Assembly (NCBI RefSeq): GCF_014193285.1 | Contig: NZ_JACHZE010000004.1 | Location: 124,001 to 188,000 of the forward strand | DNA: 64,000 nt | Origin: Atlantibacter sp. RC6 | Lineage (GTDB): Bacteria; Pseudomonadota; Gammaproteobacteria; Enterobacterales; Enterobacteriaceae | Direction of reading: 5' to 3' | In this document: piece after piece, positions 61,547 to 64,000 of the stretch | Numbering within the stretch: position 1 is the stretch's first letter | How the letters are laid out: each line of letters starts with the position of its first letter | Translations under genes and position numbers: made by a program | The notes under the pieces: generated by a model | Told to the model about the DNA's origin: nothing | The model's input: only the letters and a program-made list of their open reading frames with translations | The model's database searches: none

Positions 61547-63014
61547 CCTGAGCCTCAGCCAGCGCCTGACGCTAATTTTCACTACGCTATTGTTGCTCTG
61601 CGCCATGGTGATTTGCTGGATGCAGTTACGCAGCAATACCCAGTATGGCAATACCATGGTTCAGCAACTCTCCGCTAATTTAGCCAGCCAGATTGTTGCC
61701 CGTGAAAAACTGATTAATGACCAGGGCGAGATTAATCGTGAAGGCCTGAAAGGATTATTCGATCGATTAATGACGCTTAACCCGAGCGTAGAACTCTATT
61801 TACTCTCCACCGATGGGCGGTTATTGGCCGATGCCGCCCCTGTTGGCCACATTAAACGCCAGTCAGTTGAGATGAAACCGCTGCATGCTTATCTCAACGG
61901 GCAGGATTTCCCGCTTTACGGTGACGATCCGCGCAGCAGAGATTTACGCAAGGTGTTTAGCGTCGCGCCCATTGATCAAGGTGGCCGCACCGTCGGCTAT
62001 TTATACATCATTTTACAGGGCGAAAAACTTAACAGCCTGGCACAGCAGGCCTGGAATCATACGCTTTGGCAAGTGATCGTCTGGACCCTGATTCTGGTGA
62101 CGGCGCTGGGGCTGCTGGCAGGCACGCTGGTATACCTGTGGGTTACGCGTCCGGTGCGTCAGTTGACTCAACTGGTGCGTACGCTGGAACAGGACTCTAT
62201 CGCCGCCATTAAAGCAATCGCCAGGCTCGCCCCCCAGCGGGAGCAGGGTAATGAACTCATCCTGCTGCGTAATACCTTTATTGAACTGTCGCGGCAGATT
62301 TCCAGCCAGTGGGATCAGCTGGCAAACAGCGATCGCCAGCGGCGCGAGTTCATCGCCAATATTTCCCATGATTTACGCACCCCGCTCACCTCGTTATTAG
62401 GGTATCTGGAAACGCTGTCGCTAAAAGCGGGTTCGCTGACAGAAGATGAAGCCCGCACATGGTTACAGATCGCGCTGCGCCAGGGCAACAAAGTGCGCCA
62501 CCTTTCTCAACAGCTATTCGAACTGGCGCGGCTGGAGCATGGAGGTATCAAGCCGCTACGGGAGCCGTTCTCAGCGGCAGAACTGGCGCAGGACGTGATG
62601 CAAAAGTTCGAACTGATGGCCGAAACGCGCCAGATAACGCTGCGTCTTGATGTGCCGCCTAAACTGCCCGCCGTAGATGCCGACGTCTCAATGATTGAAC
62701 GCGTATTCACTAACCTGTTGGATAACGCGCTACGCCATACCCCAGCGGGCGGTGAAGTCACGCTTCGTTTGTGGAAGGCGCGCGGGCAGATTGAAGTGGA
62801 AGTCGAGGACAACGGTGAAGGCATTCCGGAATCCTTGCAGGCGCGGCTGTTTGTCCGGCCTTCGGCACTGACCAGCGAACAATCCCGACAGGATCGCGGC
62901 GGTTTAGGGCTGATGATTGTCCACCGGATGCTGCAACTCCATCACTGCGATATCCGACTCATCGATAAAACGCCTGGCGCGTGTTTTCGATTTTCGCTGC
63001 CCCTGGCAGGGTAG
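61539..63014 (+). CDS. Membrane sensor histidine kinase, unassigned
   Basis: 491 residues from ATG 61539. Membrane segment 1 about 10-30, a periplasmic sensor domain about 31-192 (NPSVELYLLSTDGRLLADAA suggests a PAS/dCache-like fold), segment 2 about 193-215, then HAMP. Phospho-His box is FIANISHDLRTPLTS, N box TNLLDNALRHTP, and G boxes VEDNGEGIP and DRGGLGLMI. Partner of the preceding regulator. Signal unknown. Confidence 0.9.
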   Translation: MRNLSLSQRLTLIFTTLLLLCAMVICWMQLRSNTQYGNTMVQQLSANLASQIVAREKLINDQGEINREGLKGLFDRLMTLNPSVELYLLSTDGRLLADAAPVGHIKRQSVEMKPLHAYLNGQDFPLYGDDPRSRDLRKVFSVAPIDQGGRTVGYLYIILQGEKLNSLAQQAWNHTLWQVIVWTLILVTALGLLAGTLVYLWVTRPVRQLTQLVRTLEQDSIAAIKAIARLAPQREQGNELILLRNTFIELSRQISSQWDQLANSDRQRREFIANISHDLRTPLTSLLGYLETLSLKAGSLTEDEARTWLQIALRQGNKVRHLSQQLFELARLEHGGIKPLREPFSAAELAQDVMQKFELMAETRQITLRLDVPPKLPAVDADVSMIERVFTNLLDNALRHTPAGGEVTLRLWKARGQIEVEVEDNGEGIPESLQARLFVRPSALTSEQSRQDRGGLGLMIVHRMLQLHHCDIRLIDKTPGACFRFSLPLAG

Positions 63015-63016
63015 CG

Positions 63017-64000
63017 CTACTCCGTCAACGCCTGCGCACAAGCCCATGCCGATGCCCAGGCCCACTGGAAGTTGTAGCCGCCCAGCCAGCCAGTAACGTC
63101 CACCACTTCACCGATAAAATAGAGCCCCGGCACGTTGCGGGCTTCCATGGTGCGCGAAGAGAGTTCATGGGTATCCACCCCACCCAGGGTCACTTCGGCG
63201 GTGCGATAACCTTCGGTGCCGTTCGGCTGCACCTGCCAGGCGGTCAGCAGCTCGACTAACGCCTCCTGCTGGCGGGCATTAAGCTGTTTCAGGGTACAGT
63301 CAGGTATTTGCCCCATTTGCTGGAGGATCTCGATCAGCCGCTTCGGCAGTTGCATCGCCAGGGTGTTTTTCAGGCTCTGATTTGGATGCGCGTTGCGCTG
63401 CTCATCAACAAAGGCATTTAAATCGCAATCGGGCAGCAGATTAATGGTGACTTTTTCCCCCGGCTGCCAGTAGCTGGAAATTTGCAGAATAGCCGGGCCG
63501 GATAGCCCGCGATGGGTGAACAGGACATTTTCGCGGAAAACGGTGCCGTCCTGCGCGCTGACCACCGACGGCACGGAGACGCCGGACAGCACCTGTAGCG
63601 CCTCCAGCAACGGTTTATGGAGGGTAAACGGCACCAGCCCGGCGCGGGTCGGCAATACTTTCAGGCCGAACTGTTCCGCCACTTTATAGCCAAATGGCGA
63701 CGCGCCCAGCCCCGGCATCGAGAGCCCGCCGCTGGCAATCACCAGTTTCGCGGTGCGCACGCTGTCGCCGTTCAGGGTCAGCAGGTAACCCTGCTCGTCG
63801 CGCTCAATGCCCAGCACTTCGCTGCGCAGGCGCATCGTGACGTTGCCTTTCCCGCACTCCGCCACCAGCATATCGACGATTTGCTGCGCCGAGTCGTCGC
63901 AAAACAGCTGGCCGAGGGTTTTCTCATGCCAGGCGATACCGTATTTCCCTACCAGATCGATAAAGTCCCACTGGGTATAGCGCGCCAGGGCGGATTTGCA
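63017..64000 (-). CDS. yhiN: Flavoprotein YhiN (HI0933 family), partial
   Basis: The C-terminal 327 residues are present; the N-terminal FAD-binding motif lies beyond the right edge. Seen are WHEKTLGQLFCDDSAQQIVD, the ATGGLS-like IASGGLSMPGLGASPFGYK, and the C-terminal GLYFIGEVVDVTGWLGGYNF. These match E. coli YhiN, a putative FAD-dependent oxidoreductase of unknown substrate. Tail-to-tail with the kinase gene, 2 bp apart. Confidence 0.93.
   Translation of the reverse strand, partial: CKSALARYTQWDFIDLVGKYGIAWHEKTLGQLFCDDSAQQIVDMLVAECGKGNVTMRLRSEVLGIERDEQGYLLTLNGDSVRTAKLVIASGGLSMPGLGASPFGYKVAEQFGLKVLPTRAGLVPFTLHKPLLEALQVLSGVSVPSVVSAQDGTVFRENVLFTHRGLSGPAILQISSYWQPGEKVTINLLPDCDLNAFVDEQRNAHPNQSLKNTLAMQLPKRLIEILQQMGQIPDCTLKQLNARQQEALVELLTAWQVQPNGTEGYRTAEVTLGGVDTHELSSRTMEARNVPGLYFIGEVVDVTGWLGGYNFQWAWASAWACAQALTE

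Noticed and set aside
1-64000. CRISPR array, tRNA or rRNA genes, insertion sequences, prophage
   Set aside because: No regularly spaced short repeats, no tRNA cloverleaf or rRNA segment, and no transposase or phage structural gene were seen; the only tandem repeats are those at 18390-19790.

Overview
The window is chromosomal DNA of an Enterobacteriaceae close to Enterobacter, Kosakonia or Citrobacter; the genus cannot be fixed from sequence alone. The backbone runs in the Escherichia coli order livK-panM-livJ, rpoH-ftsX-ftsE-ftsY / rsmD-yhhL-yhhM-yhhN-zntA, tusA-yhhQ-dcrB, yhhS-yhhT, acpT and yhiN, with proteins close to the E. coli ones. Several accessory blocks sit in the gaps. Core DNA is GC-rich, while the toxin-like islands are clearly AT-rich.

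Region by region. 1-5.1 kb: livK (partial), panM and livJ, with an AT-rich island between panM and livJ. The island holds an NlpC/P60- or CHAP-like putative toxin, two paralogous secreted putative immunity proteins, and a second toxin-like gene broken by an in-frame TGA. 5.3-8.2 kb: a PuuE-type GABA aminotransferase divergent from a MocR/GabR-type regulator. 8.3-9.5 kb: an unrecognised AT-rich overlapping gene pair. 9.6-18.4 kb: conserved heat-shock, division, SRP-receptor and zinc-efflux genes, with a recognisable sigma-E promoter plus DnaA box at rpoH and a ZntR box at zntA. 18.4-19.8 kb: three tandem ~477-bp repeats, each encoding a 30-residue hydrophobic peptide and a predicted ~66-nt antisense RNA, an arrangement like Ldr/Rdl. 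19.8-22.6 kb: a TRAP transporter. 22.8-28.7 kb: tusA, yhhQ with a preQ1-I riboswitch, dcrB, an Hcp-linked putative effector cassette, yhhS and yhhT.

29.0-44.7 kb: a complete aryl polyene (APE) lipid pigment cluster, 17 translationally coupled genes (apeB-apeR by synteny) preceded by a lipoprotein gene and followed by acpT. It supplies two acyl carrier proteins, an activating ligase, ketosynthases, a ketoreductase, dehydratases, acyl/glycosyltransferases and an export set (LolA-like, MMPL, lipoprotein). AcpT is the expected phosphopantetheinyl transferase for the two carrier proteins.

44.7-55.2 kb: an NlpC/P60 hydrolase, an unknown protein, a MlrA/BluR-like regulator, a YghA-like dehydrogenase with a GH15 glycosidase, a BLUF-EAL blue-light protein with intact phosphodiesterase residues, two small ORFs, and a four-gene operon in siaABCD order (phosphatase, kinase-like, SiaC, diguanylate cyclase). 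In this operon the phosphatase carries a soluble CBS-like N-terminus instead of a membrane sensor. 56.1-60.7 kb: fdnGHI, the selenocysteine formate dehydrogenase-N, with its SECIS. 60.8-63.0 kb: an unassigned OmpR-family two-component system. The window ends inside yhiN.
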